A DNA stretch of 64,000 bases, taken from contig JAOTOM010003953.1 in NCBI GenBank assembly GCA_034440615.1, forward strand, positions 1-64,000, read 5' to 3'. The notes below the pieces were generated by a model, which worked only from the letters and a program-made list of their open reading frames with translations, was not told the DNA's origin and did not search any database. Numbering within the stretch: position 1 is the stretch's first letter; each line of letters begins with the position of its first letter. Both the position numbers and the translations under genes were made by a program. The DNA comes from Ashinkailepas kermadecensis (lineage: Eukaryota > Arthropoda > Thecostraca > Neolepadidae). This document shows positions 52,936 through 63,062 of this stretch, piece by piece.

Positions 52936-53780
52936 GTTGAAATATGTGCAGTAGGATTTAAAAATTTGCATTGGAAACAATGTTCCTAAGCATAACTTAG
53001 TCAACCTTAACATAAGTTAGTCAAACACAATTTAATCCAACAGCTACTCAGCACCCTTCTCCTTTGTTCTGATATAACTAATTTATGGGTAACTATTTTA
53101 GGTATAAGGATTCAAAATACCTATCCTTATCAATTGATATTGTTTAACAGACCACATCATATGTAATCCTCCTACCTGGATTTGTGCTAAGATATGCCCA
53201 TGCATCACAATCTGCAATGGTGGGCATCAGCATGATGCTTATCAACAAGATACTGCGAGAGGTTAGATATGAAGACATCTTGACAACTAATCATTAAGCA
53301 TAATGTTGGTGCTTTGTTGTGAGGGATATAAGTTCAACATTCAGAAGGTGGCATATTCAACCCTATTTCACAAATAATTAATCACTGTGTATAATTCCAT
53401 GGGTTATGCACCATGCACAAAAGACACCAGATCTTACTGTTCCATTTCAAGCAATGGATGCTGTCAGATGAATCCTGAGCTGCTGCCAACTGTTGAGTAG
53501 TGTTTCTGATGGTCTGATGTTACATATCATTATATAATGAGCACATACATGACTACAGCATTGCATATACAATCCCATGCGCATGTCTTTAAGAAATCCT
53601 AGGGAGAGGTCAAGTTTCATTAATTTTGCATTCCTTACATGTGATATTTATATGCTTTATATGTGATGTTCACCCTGACTGAAAAATGACAGTATGATGT
53701 CAAACTTCTTTTGAAAAACCTCAATTGTGATCAGTCAAATCAGGAGATATCACCGTCTAGGCATTATTCAATTGAATCAC
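52936..53780. other. No gene; partial dispersed repeat
   Basis: 53335-53400 resembles 11235-11300 (ggtggcatattcaaccctat), an unidentified repeat family. Otherwise nothing recognised. Confidence 0.4.
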
Positions 53781-53789
53781 TTGTTGCAC

Positions 53790-54100
53790 TTGTTACAGGG
53801 TTCTGTACGCATCGGTGGACGGCAGGTTACCCTGGTGATCGCCGGCGAAGGGGCGTATCCACTTCACCCATGGTTGACGAAGGCGTACAGCGGACGATTT
53901 GATCGTACTTCGGAGATAGACCAGGCGAAGGAGTTCTACAACGTACGTCTCGGAGCGCATTCGGCCGCCTGAAGGCCCGCTGGCGTCGCCTTCTCAAAAG
54001 ATCTGAACACTTCATATTCGTTCCATCCATGGTGTTTGCGTGCGCTTTCATGCATAACATTATCGGGCCCATCGTGAGCCGGTTCTGCCACGTTGGGTGC
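53790..54100 (+). pseudogene. PIF/Harbinger transposase C-terminal relic
   Basis: The first frame reads GSVRIGGRQVTLVIAGEGAY and PLHPWLTKAY, then EFYNVRL. After a frameshift near 53950 the next frame reads SAFGRLKARWRRLLKRSEHF and FVPSMVFACAFMHNIIG. This is the order in HARBI1-type proteins: GDxxYPLxPWL, FN, ExxFGRLKxRWR, MVxACxxLHN. In the 'GDSAYPL' position the catalytic Asp is replaced (AGEGAYPL), and the acidic residue before FGRLK is also lost (RSAFGRLK). The copy is dead by frame and probably by active site. Confidence 0.8.
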
Positions 54101-55230
54101 ATGAGGCGAACTTGCTGGAAGCGGATGCGTTCCCCCCCCCCCACGGATGCAGGCAAGGGCACCGGAAGACGATCGTGGTCAGACCAGTGCCATGAGGGAT
54201 TACCCTCCAGACCATTTCTGGTCCCCCCGTATGTGAATTTGTAAGTTGATGTGACATTTGGCAGGTCGTGGTCGGTTTGTAGGCTATTCGTTTTGCTAGG
54301 CACCTAAATTCGTTTTACTGTGTATTGACACTACTTCTGTACTGTACGATTGCACTGCTGTACAGTCGTAACCGTAGTATTGCTGCGAGTCGCGATGCGG
54401 TGTCAAAACCACTAATGTTTGATGAATTAGTATAGCAAGATTGATCTTTCCTTGTATTTTACACATGCCTGATTGTGGGAGGCAATGTTGTGTGCAAGCA
54501 TGGTATGCAGTTCCGCCAGACCAAAAATGAACTTCAGGAAGCATTCTGCATGGCCGGTCAAATCGTCAATCGATCACAGCCATGTCAGCATATAGTAATT
54601 GGAGCATTCCATGATCTGCACCAACGTTCTGGTATTTGACAAAATGTAATCCTGTTTGTTCAGTTGTGGTTTTCTTATCAATTATCCCGACGGGAGAAAT
54701 GAATATTTAGGTATACTTAGTTATCTCAGAGTTGCTTAAGACAGATACTGCTCGCTTAGCTAAGTTATGTCGCTTTACGAAATGATGTGAGAACGTATGC
54801 TATGCCCGTATGCTGTGGTACTGGAGAACGTATGCCGTGGTTGCATCAATACATTGTAAACAAATGCATTTCTGTATTGTCAGGGACAGTTGATACATAA
54901 TTACAATATCTACAATCACTCCACACTCACTCAATCATATCCGCATAGTCTCTGATGGACTGCGCGATGGATTCCATGGTCCTCATCAGAAGAGGTAAGT
55001 GTTCCGTCTGCAACTCAACGTAACGCTCAAAGCTTGCAGCAAAGTCTGCGTCGGGACGCTGGCAGCGCGGCCTCCCACGCGGCGATGGGGCAGCCGGCGG
55101 TGCGGCAGCCGACCCCGGCGGAAGCGTGGCGGCCGGCCCCGACGGCAGTGGAACCTGGCGGCGGTCGGGCAGCTAATAAACACCACCACCACCATTCTTC
55201 CGCACCCATGACTCATCAATAGTTATCGAA
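54101..55230. other. No gene recognised; one GC-rich island
   Basis: 55035-55180 is very CpG-rich (ggcagccggcggtgcggcag) followed by 'aataaacaccaccaccacca'. It might be a promoter or a repeat edge; no coding signal was convincing. Confidence 0.35.
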
Positions 55231-55234
55231 CTCC

Positions 55235-55330
55235 AGCCATGCCCCCTTGAAGGGGTCCGCACAGTGCACACATACTATCATACATCTTACCACATTCACC
55301 ACTCATTAGGATTAGAAAAACAACTCTCCA
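55235..55330 (-). mobile_element. CR1-like LINE family A, short 3' UTR remnant
   Basis: ccatgcccccttgaaggggt, then ccgcacagtgcacac and 'ttagaaaaacaa' parallel the 3' UTR of the other copies (catgcctgcttaaaggggtc). Diverged and truncated both sides. Confidence 0.65.
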
Positions 55331-55559
55331 ACAACCCCCACGCCACGATTTGCAAGGAGCTTGGGGTGAGCTTCTTGAATTTGTGGGGGAGGACTGAAAT
55401 GTTTGCATTAGATGGGTTACATGGAGCAAGAGGGGTGGAATTGCTCAGCAATAGATGCAAGGAGGATCTCAGTAGGAAACAGGGAAACTAGGCAGGTCAT
55501 GGGGTAATGTAGCTGATGAAGATAAATATTGCAAGCAACGGAAGGAATAGTTATCATGT

Positions 55560-56085
55560 CTGTATGTCAAGGCCAGAAGTGTTAGGAACAAAATTTGGGA
55601 ACTGCATGTATATATGTTGTTTGAAAAGCTATATTTGGTATGCATAATGGAGGCATGGGTAAATGAAAGCATTTTGGGAGACAACTTGACATAATTTGAA
55701 TTTACAGGCTACAATATGCATGCTTATCAAAGGCAGGCAAGGGTAGAAAGAGGGATACTTTTGTATGCCAGGCAAGTAATGAAATGTCATTCCATAGAGG
55801 ATAGTGCGGATAATGAAGAAGTAGAATCTTTGTGGTTAGATATCATTCTGAAGAATGGAACAAAATGTAGGATTGGGGCCTTCTATAGACCTTCAGAGCA
55901 GAATGAAAACATTGACAGGTTGGTGCAGGAAGAGATAGGTAGGAGAGTGCAGGAGAGAACTGTTTTGTTGGGGATTTCAACATAGCAGGATTGGGAGACA
56001 AAGCTAAATGTCTAAACAAATCTGGAAGAAGGTTATTCATTGTGGCCCTTATTAAGTCTAAGCACTTTATGACTTTATGCTCCAT
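55560..56085 (+). mobile_element. CR1-like LINE, endonuclease fragment joined to the family 3' end
   Basis: The plus strand gives an APE-type endonuclease segment with breaks: YLVCIMEAWVNESILGDN, then YNMHAYQRQARVERGILLYA, ESLWLDIILKNGTKCRIGAF, and YRPS. At about 56035 it passes into the 3'-terminal sequence of family A (cttattaagtctaagcactt, tatgactttatg). The reverse transcriptase region is missing, so this is an internally deleted copy. Confidence 0.8.
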
Positions 56086-56576
56086 GAACTCCAGAAGGTG
56101 GGTTGAACAAGACATCCCAGATCAAATGAGTCTGATGTCTGTCATCAGATCAGTGTGAACATTATCCTTGACCAGTTTTCATAGTATGTTGCAAAATAGT
56201 CAGGTGAAACTGACTAATCTGTAGGTTTCTGCACACTTCACATTCCTTTTTGAAACTGGTACTACATTTGCATTTCATCAACCTGCAGGTAATTCAGAAT
56301 ACTTGAAAGCCTGCCTAAAGAAATAAAAAAAGATCACTGCAACTATGAGCCACAATGAGCCACAACTATGCAACTATGAGCCACAAACACAGCCACTTCT
56401 TGGCTGCACTCTGCACACTGAACCAGTTTCCCACCAAATCGGTCGATCAGCCCTCCCTGGAATACCGAAAAGCAAGCCCTCTATTCTTATAATGAGTGTC
56501 TATGCTGCTTTTAAAGATGTTCAGTGTGCTGCTACTGACAATGGTTTCTGGCAGCTGGTTTCAGTGTTCTCATAAA
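56086..56576. other. No gene recognised
   Basis: A small repeat of 'caactatgagccacaa' occurs at 56340-56390. Nothing else. Confidence 0.4.
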
Positions 56577-57664
56577 GTCATAAAGTGTTGAGGCTTAATA
56601 AGAGCCACATGGGCACATCTGGGTTAAGCCTATCTAGAAAAGGTACTAGAAATGTACATACTCTCATCCCAATAAATCCCTTACCCCAAGTTCCTAGGAA
56701 GCTATATATCCCAGTCTATCTAGCACAATTCACTTGCTATTGCATAACTCCCTCACAATTACAAGCTCCTCCCATCGTGGTGCTGAAGAAACCAGTCCAC
56801 CAGTATCCCACACACCTATCAATGCCTATCTACCCCAGCTATCCAGCCCTATTCCCCTGATCCCTCTCAACACACGTTGATTGAATGCCTTATCAATAAT
56901 TTTCCAACTACAACCATGCCTGCTTAAAGGGGTCTGTGCCGTGCACACTTACTTAACATAAATCTCACCCCATCCATCACAAATTAGAACTAAAAAACAA
57001 GATTTTCCTGTCAAAAAACATTTGTCCACCCTACTTTAAAATAGAGTCAATGAGGAACTCCCCACAACATCATCAGGCAGCCCATTCCACAGATCAACAA
57101 CCCTTTGACTGAAGACCTGCTGTCGCTTAACTGTCCTACACCTCAACTTGTCTATCCTGAATTGATGATCCCTGTGTGCTACTCTAAACTGAGGAGCACC
57201 ATTTAAATTGACCTTATCTAGTCCTTTCACAATTTTGTACATTTCAATCATGTCCCCCTTAATCTCCTATACTTGAGAGAGTACATATATAATGCCACAA
57301 GCCTATCTCCATATTCTAAGTTACTTATTCCACTGATGAGTCTAGTTGCTTTGCGCTGCACTCTTGCTATCTTATCTATATCTTTTTCTAGGTAGGGGCT
57401 CCAATCTTGTACAGAACATTCCAAGTGGGGTCGCATGTATGCTAAATACAGTTTTTTCATGACTTCCTTGCTCTTATATATCACACTTCTAGTAATGAGT
57501 CCCAGCATTCTGAGTGCCCTGTTCCTAGCTGAGATACATTGTTTTTCTGCTTTAATGTCTTTTGAAACCAACACACCTAAGTCCCTTTCCTCTTCAATAA
57601 CATCCAGTTCCCTCCCTCCTCTCAGCCTTCTATACCTAAGTGAAAACCTTAAATGTCCTCAATC
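56577..57664 (-). mobile_element. CR1-like LINE family A, 3' half
   Basis: The minus strand reads, 5' to 3': EERDLGVLVSKDIKAEKQC, NRALRMLGLITRSVIYKSKE, YMRPHLECSVQDWSPYLEKD, then after a frame break MIEMYKIVKGLDKVNLNGAP and VFSQRVVDLWNGLPDDVVGS, and the 3' UTR to (actttatg)n at 56577. One frameshift lies near 57250. It abuts a fragment of a second LINE family at 57665. Confidence 0.9.
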
Positions 57665-57882
57665 TTAACTCATATGCCAAGTTTCTTGTACCATTAACCA
57701 TTTTTGTTGCCCCCTGCTGTACTCTTTCCAAAGGCCAAAAATATTTTTCATAACTAGGGGCCTAAGCTTGGACACAGTATTCCAAATGTGGCCTGACATA
57801 TGCACAGTAAAGCTTCCTGATGACCTCCTCACTTTTGTATGACACATTCCTCTGTATTGCCCCAAGCATTCTTAGTGCCTTC
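57665..57882 (-). mobile_element. LINE family B reverse transcriptase fragment, left of LTR insertion
   Basis: On the minus strand it continues the ORF interrupted by the LTR element: ALRMLGAIQRNVSYKSEEVI, then RKLYCAYVRPHLEYCVQA-like, with frameshifts further on. The join to 61070 is in register once the insertion and one CCTTC are removed. Confidence 0.8.
57878..57882. repeat. Target-site duplication, left (CCTTC)
   Basis: ccttc directly precedes the 5' LTR and recurs at 61065-61069 after the 3' LTR. A 5-bp duplication fits a Ty3/Gypsy-class integrase. Confidence 0.95.
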
Positions 57883-58129
57883 TGTTGTGTCCTGAGCACA
57901 GCCCATCTAGCGGCCGAGTGAGGAACTCGGGATTTCACGCCCAGCCGGCAGAGGGGTCATCCGGTGACCCCGGCCGGCCGGCGGGAGTCGGGTGGCGTGA
58001 GGAGTCGAGAGCGGACTGGTGTCAGAGCGCCGGATTTGTGCCTTGCGTTCGTACAATACTAAGTGCCTTGCCCGCCGCTGGTGCGTGTTTGTGACCCATC
58101 GGAAGAGGAAGACAGGAGGGGATAGAACA
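57883..58129 (+). repeat. 5' LTR (247 bp)
   Basis: Starts tgttgtgtcc and ends gatagaaca (TG...CA borders). It differs from the 3' LTR at a single position (gggattt against ggggttt), so the insertion is young. No convincing TATA box was placed. Confidence 0.97.
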
Positions 58130-58131
58130 CT

Positions 58132-58146
58132 TGGCGACCAGGAGCG
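58132..58146 (+). other. Probable primer binding site
   Basis: tggcgaccaggagcg begins two bases after the 5' LTR and has the tgg start expected for pairing to a tRNA 3' CCA end. Which tRNA was not determined. Confidence 0.7.
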
Positions 58147-58579
58147 TTCGGAATCGCGGAGGACTGCATAACTGTTCGGACTGGCAGAGTGCTGCGTTTG
58201 GGTCGGAGTGACAGACGCACCTGTTGGCGGGCACTGCGGACGCGTTCTACCCTCGGTTTTGTGCGTGCGAGTCACCGGGACGAGGAGTCTGATTGTGGCG
58301 GAGCCGCCGAAACCATCTCGCGGATTTCCCCGCGTCGCACGTGGACGAGGCGGCCGCCATTTTTTCCCGTCCGGACGTCCCCGCTGCGTGTATGGCGGGA
58401 CAGTACTCGACTCGCGCGTAGGCGCAAGGAAGAACGCCGTAGGCGCCTAGCTGCAGCGCGACCTGGACCAAGGCCAGTGGCTGCGGGGGTGTGTGGCGGT
58501 GCGTGCTGTGCGGTGCTGTGCGTGCTTAGCGCATCTGGGAGGACTGCCGGTCGGCTGCTGTGACTCGTGACTACATCGC

Positions 58580-60796
58580 ATGGCTACTGCTGCTCTGGGT
58601 CTGCCGGGGGTGTCACCCTATCAGATCGGCCATGACTTCGAGCGGTGGCTGCACAGCGTCGAGGTCTACTTGGCCGCACTGGACATTGTGGCCGAGGGGC
58701 GGAAGACGGCAGTGCTCCTGCACTTGCTGGGTCCTGAATTGCAGGAGGTATATACCACGCTGCCAGCACCTCACGGGGTGCAAGGAGAGTATGCTACATG
58801 CGTCTCCAAGCTACGGGCCTACCTTGCACCAGAGCGTAACGCCATCGCTGAGAGGATGGCGTTCCGGCGCATACGGATGCAAGAGGGGGAATCCTTTGAA
58901 GGCTTCCTCGCACGGCTGCGGTTGGCGGCAGGGAGGTGTAACTTCCCTGGAGAGCAGCTCACAAACGCGCTCAGGGATCAGGCCATCGCAGGCAGCAGGT
59001 TTCGCCTGCAGGAGAAGCTGCTCCAGCGTGCTGCTGAGAAGGGTGATGGGTTGACCCTACAGGAAGTGGCTGCCCTGGCGCGGGCAGCTGAGCAGACGCA
59101 AAAGCTGGTACTGGAGATGCAGCAGGCCAGTGTGGCGGTGTACCAGCCACAACAACAGGTTCAGGCAGTTCAGCCACAGCGACGGCCGAACCCAGCGCCA
59201 GGTAGGGCCCTGACAGGGGACAAGAAGGCCTGCTTCAAGTGTGGGCAGTACGGTCATTGGAAGCGGGACTGTCCGGAGCAAACACGGCAGAGCAGGGTCA
59301 AGAGTCTGCGGTGTTTCGAGTGTGGACGGATTGGACATATGCGTCGCAACTGCCATCAGCAGAGCAAGGTGAAGCTAGTGCAGCAGAGCATTGGCGAGGA
59401 GACCGAAGCTGGCGATTGGCAAGTGAATGCCATTCTGCCCGAAGGGGCGGAGTATGCCAAGGTCCGCCCCCCTCACGCGGCTGTGCACGCCTGGGAGCCC
59501 GCCAGCGGGCCGTGGCAGCGCATCCATGCCGACTTCATGGGCCCGATGTTGGGCTGTAGCTTCCTCGTCGTCGTGGACAGTTATTCCAAGTGGCTGGAGG
59601 CGGTACCGATGAAGACAACGACGGCCGGCCGGACAGTGGCCGTAATGAGGGACATGTTCGCTCGGCTGGGGCTGCCACTGCAAGTAGTGACTGACAACGG
59701 CCCTCAGTTCGCCAGCCACGAGTTCGCCACTTTCATGCGAGCCAACGGCATTCGTCACGTTCGCGTCGCTCCGTACCACGCCTCATCAAACGGGTTAGCG
59801 GAGCGGGCGGTCGGCACGTTGAAGAACGCCCTGAGGACGACCGTGGCTGCGGGCGGCGGAGTGGACCTCGCGTTGGCCCGCGCACTGATGGCCTACAGGG
59901 CGACTCCGCATGCGGCCACAGGGCGTACGCCAGCAGAAATGCTGTACGGCCGGGACATCCGCACACGGCTAAACCTGCTGGTGCCGAGTGCGGACACAGC
60001 CCTACAAGAGGCCGGCCAGCGGCTGCAGGAATCAGCAGGTGGCAGGTTGAGAGAATTTCGGCTAGGGGCAGCCGTGTGGGCGCGGTGTTACACCGGCGCG
60101 AGTAAGTGGGTGCGCGGGACAGTTGTCGCACGCCCCGGTCCCGTGTCCTACGAAGTGGACGTGGGGCACGCTATCTGGTCTCGCCACGTTGACCAACTGC
60201 TGGCGGCGGAGCAGCGAGGTGACGCACCCGCCACGGATCGAGGCGACAACGGAGAACAGCGACCGGAGCGCGGACATGGTGCGCCACCAGGCTGTACACG
60301 TGTGGCTGCTGCAGCTCGCGAGCCCGCGATCGCGGCACCGCAAATCGTCCGTAGCGGTGGCGACTGCGCGGACGCCGGCGAGCGTGCGCCGAGCGCTCAT
60401 GCCCCGGAGCGCGGCAGGGGACGGCGAGTGGTGAGCGCAGGCGACGGCGAGGGCAGCGAGAATGCCACCACCACGGATGGCGAGCGCGGTCAGCTGGCGG
60501 GCGCGGAAGACGAGGAGGACGGGACCCCGGAGGCTTCCCGTGGCGTCGGCGACCGCAGCAGCAGTGCGGCAGGTGGCGACAGACGTGACGCAAGCAGCGG
60601 TGCTGGCGGCTGGAGCCGCTCGGCCTACGGCGCTGACGCTGGTGGCCGTGCAGCTGATGCGGAGATAGCCGCCAATGCGAGTGCCGCCGGCGGGATTGCG
60701 CGTGGTGCCGCGGTATCGGTGGGACCGGGCGTCCCACGGCCTCGGCGATCGGACAGGGCCACGCGAACGCCCAAACGTCTGATTGAGGAGATGTAG
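58580..60796 (+). CDS. LTR retrotransposon Gag-integrase fusion ORF (738 aa), lacking PR/RT/RNase H
   Basis: One uninterrupted frame. Residues 1-210 are a Gag-like region (FERWLHSVEVYLAALD; RMQEGESFEGFLARLRLAAG). Two CCHC zinc knuckles follow: CFKCGQYGHWKRDC at about 218 and CFECGRIGHMRRNC at about 245. At about 295 the frame passes straight into a Ty3/Gypsy-type integrase core (WQRIHADFMGP; VVTDNGPQF; SNGLAERAVGTLKN) with the DD35E residues D318, D372 and E408. A GPY/F-like module follows near residue 530 (ARPGPVSYEV), then about 180 residues rich in Gly, Ala, Asp and Arg. Protease, reverse transcriptase, RNase H and the integrase HHCC zinc domain are all absent. Such an element would need enzymes supplied in trans. 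Start chosen at ATGGCTACTGC, the first ATG of the long frame. Confidence 0.93.
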   Translation: MATAALGLPGVSPYQIGHDFERWLHSVEVYLAALDIVAEGRKTAVLLHLLGPELQEVYTTLPAPHGVQGEYATCVSKLRAYLAPERNAIAERMAFRRIRMQEGESFEGFLARLRLAAGRCNFPGEQLTNALRDQAIAGSRFRLQEKLLQRAAEKGDGLTLQEVAALARAAEQTQKLVLEMQQASVAVYQPQQQVQAVQPQRRPNPAPGRALTGDKKACFKCGQYGHWKRDCPEQTRQSRVKSLRCFECGRIGHMRRNCHQQSKVKLVQQSIGEETEAGDWQVNAILPEGAEYAKVRPPHAAVHAWEPASGPWQRIHADFMGPMLGCSFLVVVDSYSKWLEAVPMKTTTAGRTVAVMRDMFARLGLPLQVVTDNGPQFASHEFATFMRANGIRHVRVAPYHASSNGLAERAVGTLKNALRTTVAAGGGVDLALARALMAYRATPHAATGRTPAEMLYGRDIRTRLNLLVPSADTALQEAGQRLQESAGGRLREFRLGAAVWARCYTGASKWVRGTVVARPGPVSYEVDVGHAIWSRHVDQLLAAEQRGDAPATDRGDNGEQRPERGHGAPPGCTRVAAAAREPAIAAPQIVRSGGDCADAGERAPSAHAPERGRGRRVVSAGDGEGSENATTTDGERGQLAGAEDEEDGTPEASRGVGDRSSSAAGGDRRDASSGAGGWSRSAYGADAGGRAADAEIAANASAAGGIARGAAVSVGPGVPRPRRSDRATRTPKRLIEEM

Positions 60797-60804
60797 ATGT
60801 GTTT

Positions 60805-60817
60805 AAGGGGGGTGGGG
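60805..60817 (+). other. Polypurine tract
   Basis: aaggggggtgggg immediately precedes the 3' LTR, the expected site of plus-strand priming. Confidence 0.85.
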
Positions 60818-61064
60818 TGTTGTGTCCTGAGCACAGCCCATCTAGCGGCCGAGTGAGGAACTCGGGGTTTCACGCCCAGCCGGCAGAGGGGTCATCCGGT
60901 GACCCCGGCCGGCCGGCGGGAGTCGGGTGGCGTGAGGAGTCGAGAGCGGACTGGTGTCAGAGCGCCGGATTTGTGCCTTGCGTTCGTACAATACTAAGTG
61001 CCTTGCCCGCCGCTGGTGCGTGTTTGTGACCCATCGGAAGAGGAAGACAGGAGGGGATAGAACA
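60818..61064 (+). repeat. 3' LTR (247 bp)
   Basis: Same length and borders as the 5' LTR, with one substitution. Followed by ccttc (61065-61069), the right target duplication, and then by the LINE B sequence. Confidence 0.97.
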
Positions 61065-61714
61065 CCTTCTTCCTGGCTTTCTTGGTCTGTTCTGATGCCC
61101 CATATTTTGTGATCAAAATAACACCTAAGTCCTTTTCCTGCTGAGTCAGGGATAGTACTTGGCCACCCATCAAGTATGGAGCCTTAATATGCTGCCTGCC
61201 TACATGCATTATTTTGCACTTATTAAAACTAAATTTCAATTGCCATTTTTCGAACCACTTCACAAGTTCGTCTAAGTCTTTCTGCAGCGAGACCTGCTCA
61301 TGGTGTCCTGTTATTGCCCTAAAGACCTTCAAATCATCCACAAATTTCAAAACCTTAATGCTTAGGCTGCTTGCAATGTTATTTACAAATATAATGAACA
61401 ATAGTTTCCCCAGTACTAACACCTGGGGACTCCACTGACGAACATTTTGTCATGATGAATTTGTACCACTTAGCATCACTCTCTGCTGTCTATCTGAAAG
61501 CCACAACTCTATCCATTTTAGGATGCTACCTGCAATACCATGGACCTGAAGCTGAGGTAATATAAACACTGATTTAAACTGCTTGTTCAGCTCCTCAACC
61601 ATCTCACCATCCTCACTTCAATTTTGAATTGATGACCTTTAATTTCATCATTTCTGTTAAATTCAAACATCTCCCTTAGATAATATGGCTCCAAACCATG
61701 AACAAATTTAAATA

Positions 61715-61715
<1 letters not shown>
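61065..61715 (-). mobile_element. LINE family B reverse transcriptase, right of LTR insertion
   Basis: On the minus strand, 61545-61070 encodes the reverse transcriptase core: QVHGIAGSILKWIELWLSDR, QRVMLSGTNSS, VLVLGKLLFIIFVNNIASSL, FVDDLKVF (the xADD catalytic motif, here FVDD), then FEKWQLKFSFNKCKIMHVGR and KDLGVI. Stops and the loss of GxPQG-type residues (WSPQV) show it is dead. 61715-61560 holds a displaced C-terminal fragment (VFKFVHGLEPYYLREMFEFN). Confidence 0.88.
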
Positions 61716-61765
<50 letters not shown>

Positions 61766-61772
61766 GTACGTA
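61716..61772. repeat. (TA)n microsatellite
   Basis: tatatatatatatatatata, then gtatgtatgtatgtacg, adjoining the 3' end of a LINE. Confidence 0.95.
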
Positions 61773-63062
61773 TAAAATTATAAAGTGTTAAGGCTTAATA
61801 AGAGCCACAGGGGCCCATCTGGGTTCAGCGTATCTAGAAAAGGTACTAGAAATGTACATATTCTGACCCCAATCAATCCCTTATCGCAAGTTCATAGAAA
61901 GCTATATATCCTAGCCTGTCTAGCACCATTCACTTGCTACTGCATAACACACTCAACAATTACAAACTCCTCCCATCATACCCATTGTGCTACCATAGAC
62001 AATCTCATCAGTATCACATCCTAAAGAAAGGTGCTGAATTCATTGCTAGGTACACCCTATATAAAGTTATAAAGAACCAAAGACCCATCCAGTTAAGTCT
62101 GCAAATGGAAGACACCATAAGCCTGGTAAAAAGACCCACCCCAACCATCCCACATCCTGAAGAAACCAGTCCTCGAACATCCCACAGACCCATCCACCCT
62201 AGCTATCCAGCCCTATTCCCCTGATCTCTCTTAACACATGTGGATTGAATGCCTTATCAATAATTTTCCACCTGCATCCATGCCTGCATAAAGGGGTCTG
62301 TGCCATGCACACTTACTTAACATAGATCTCACCCCATCCATCACAAATTATAACTCAAAAACAAGATTTTCATGTATAAAAAAATGTGTCCAGCCTACTT
62401 TTAAATACATTCAATGAGGAACTCCCCACAACATCAGGAGGCAGCCCAGTCCACTATTCAACAACCCTTTGACTGAAGAGCTGCTGTCGCTTAACTGTCC
62501 TACACCTCAACTTGTCTAACCTGAATTGATGACCCCAATGTGATACTCTAAACTCAAGAGCACCATTCAAATTGACCTGATCTAGTCCTTTAACAATTTT
62601 GTACGTTTAAATCATGTCCACCTTTAATGTCCTATACTTGAGTGAGTACATATCCAATGCCACAAGTCTTTCTCCGTATTCTAAGTTACCTATTCCACTG
62701 ATGAGTCTAGTTGCTTTGCGCTGCACTCTTTCTAACATGTCTATATGTTTCTCTAGGTAGGGGCTCGATGCCTGCACATAATATTCAAGTGGGGTCGCAC
62801 ATATGCTAAGTACAGTTTTTCATGAATTCTTTGCTCTTATGCATCACACTTCTAGAAATGAGTCCCAGAATTCTGAGTGCCATATTCCTAGCGCAGCTAC
62901 ATTGTTGTTCTGCTTTAAGGTATCTTGAAACCAACACACCTAAGTCCCTTTCCTCTTCAATAACATCCAGTTCCCTCCCTCCCATTGTATATCTTAAAAT
63001 CTCACCTCCAGACTGCAGATGCATAACCTTACACAGTCATAGTTCAAAGACATCTGCCATTG
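61773..63062 (-). mobile_element. CR1-like LINE family A (left arm of second inverted pair)
   Basis: The minus strand runs from about 63062 (MSFNYD-like, KVMHLQSGGEILRYTMGGRE, LDVIEEERDLGVLVSRYLKA) through a broken C-terminal ORF to the 3' UTR ending aagccttaacactttataat at 61775. Several frameshifts. The 5' end faces the plus-strand copy at 63064. Confidence 0.9.

Noticed and set aside
52566..52954. Three parallel Cys/Ser/Val/Leu ORFs of 100-122 residues
   Set aside because: (TGTC)n microsatellite read in three frames.
58189..58563. Upstream 124-residue ORF in the LTR element leader
   Set aside because: Lies between primer site and the Gag-integrase frame in a GC-rich leader with no Gag or other motif. 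Treated as leader.
60123..60737. Long Arg/His-rich frames opposite and beside the integrase C-terminus
   Set aside because: High GC content removes stops in all frames here. The integrase frame alone carries motifs.
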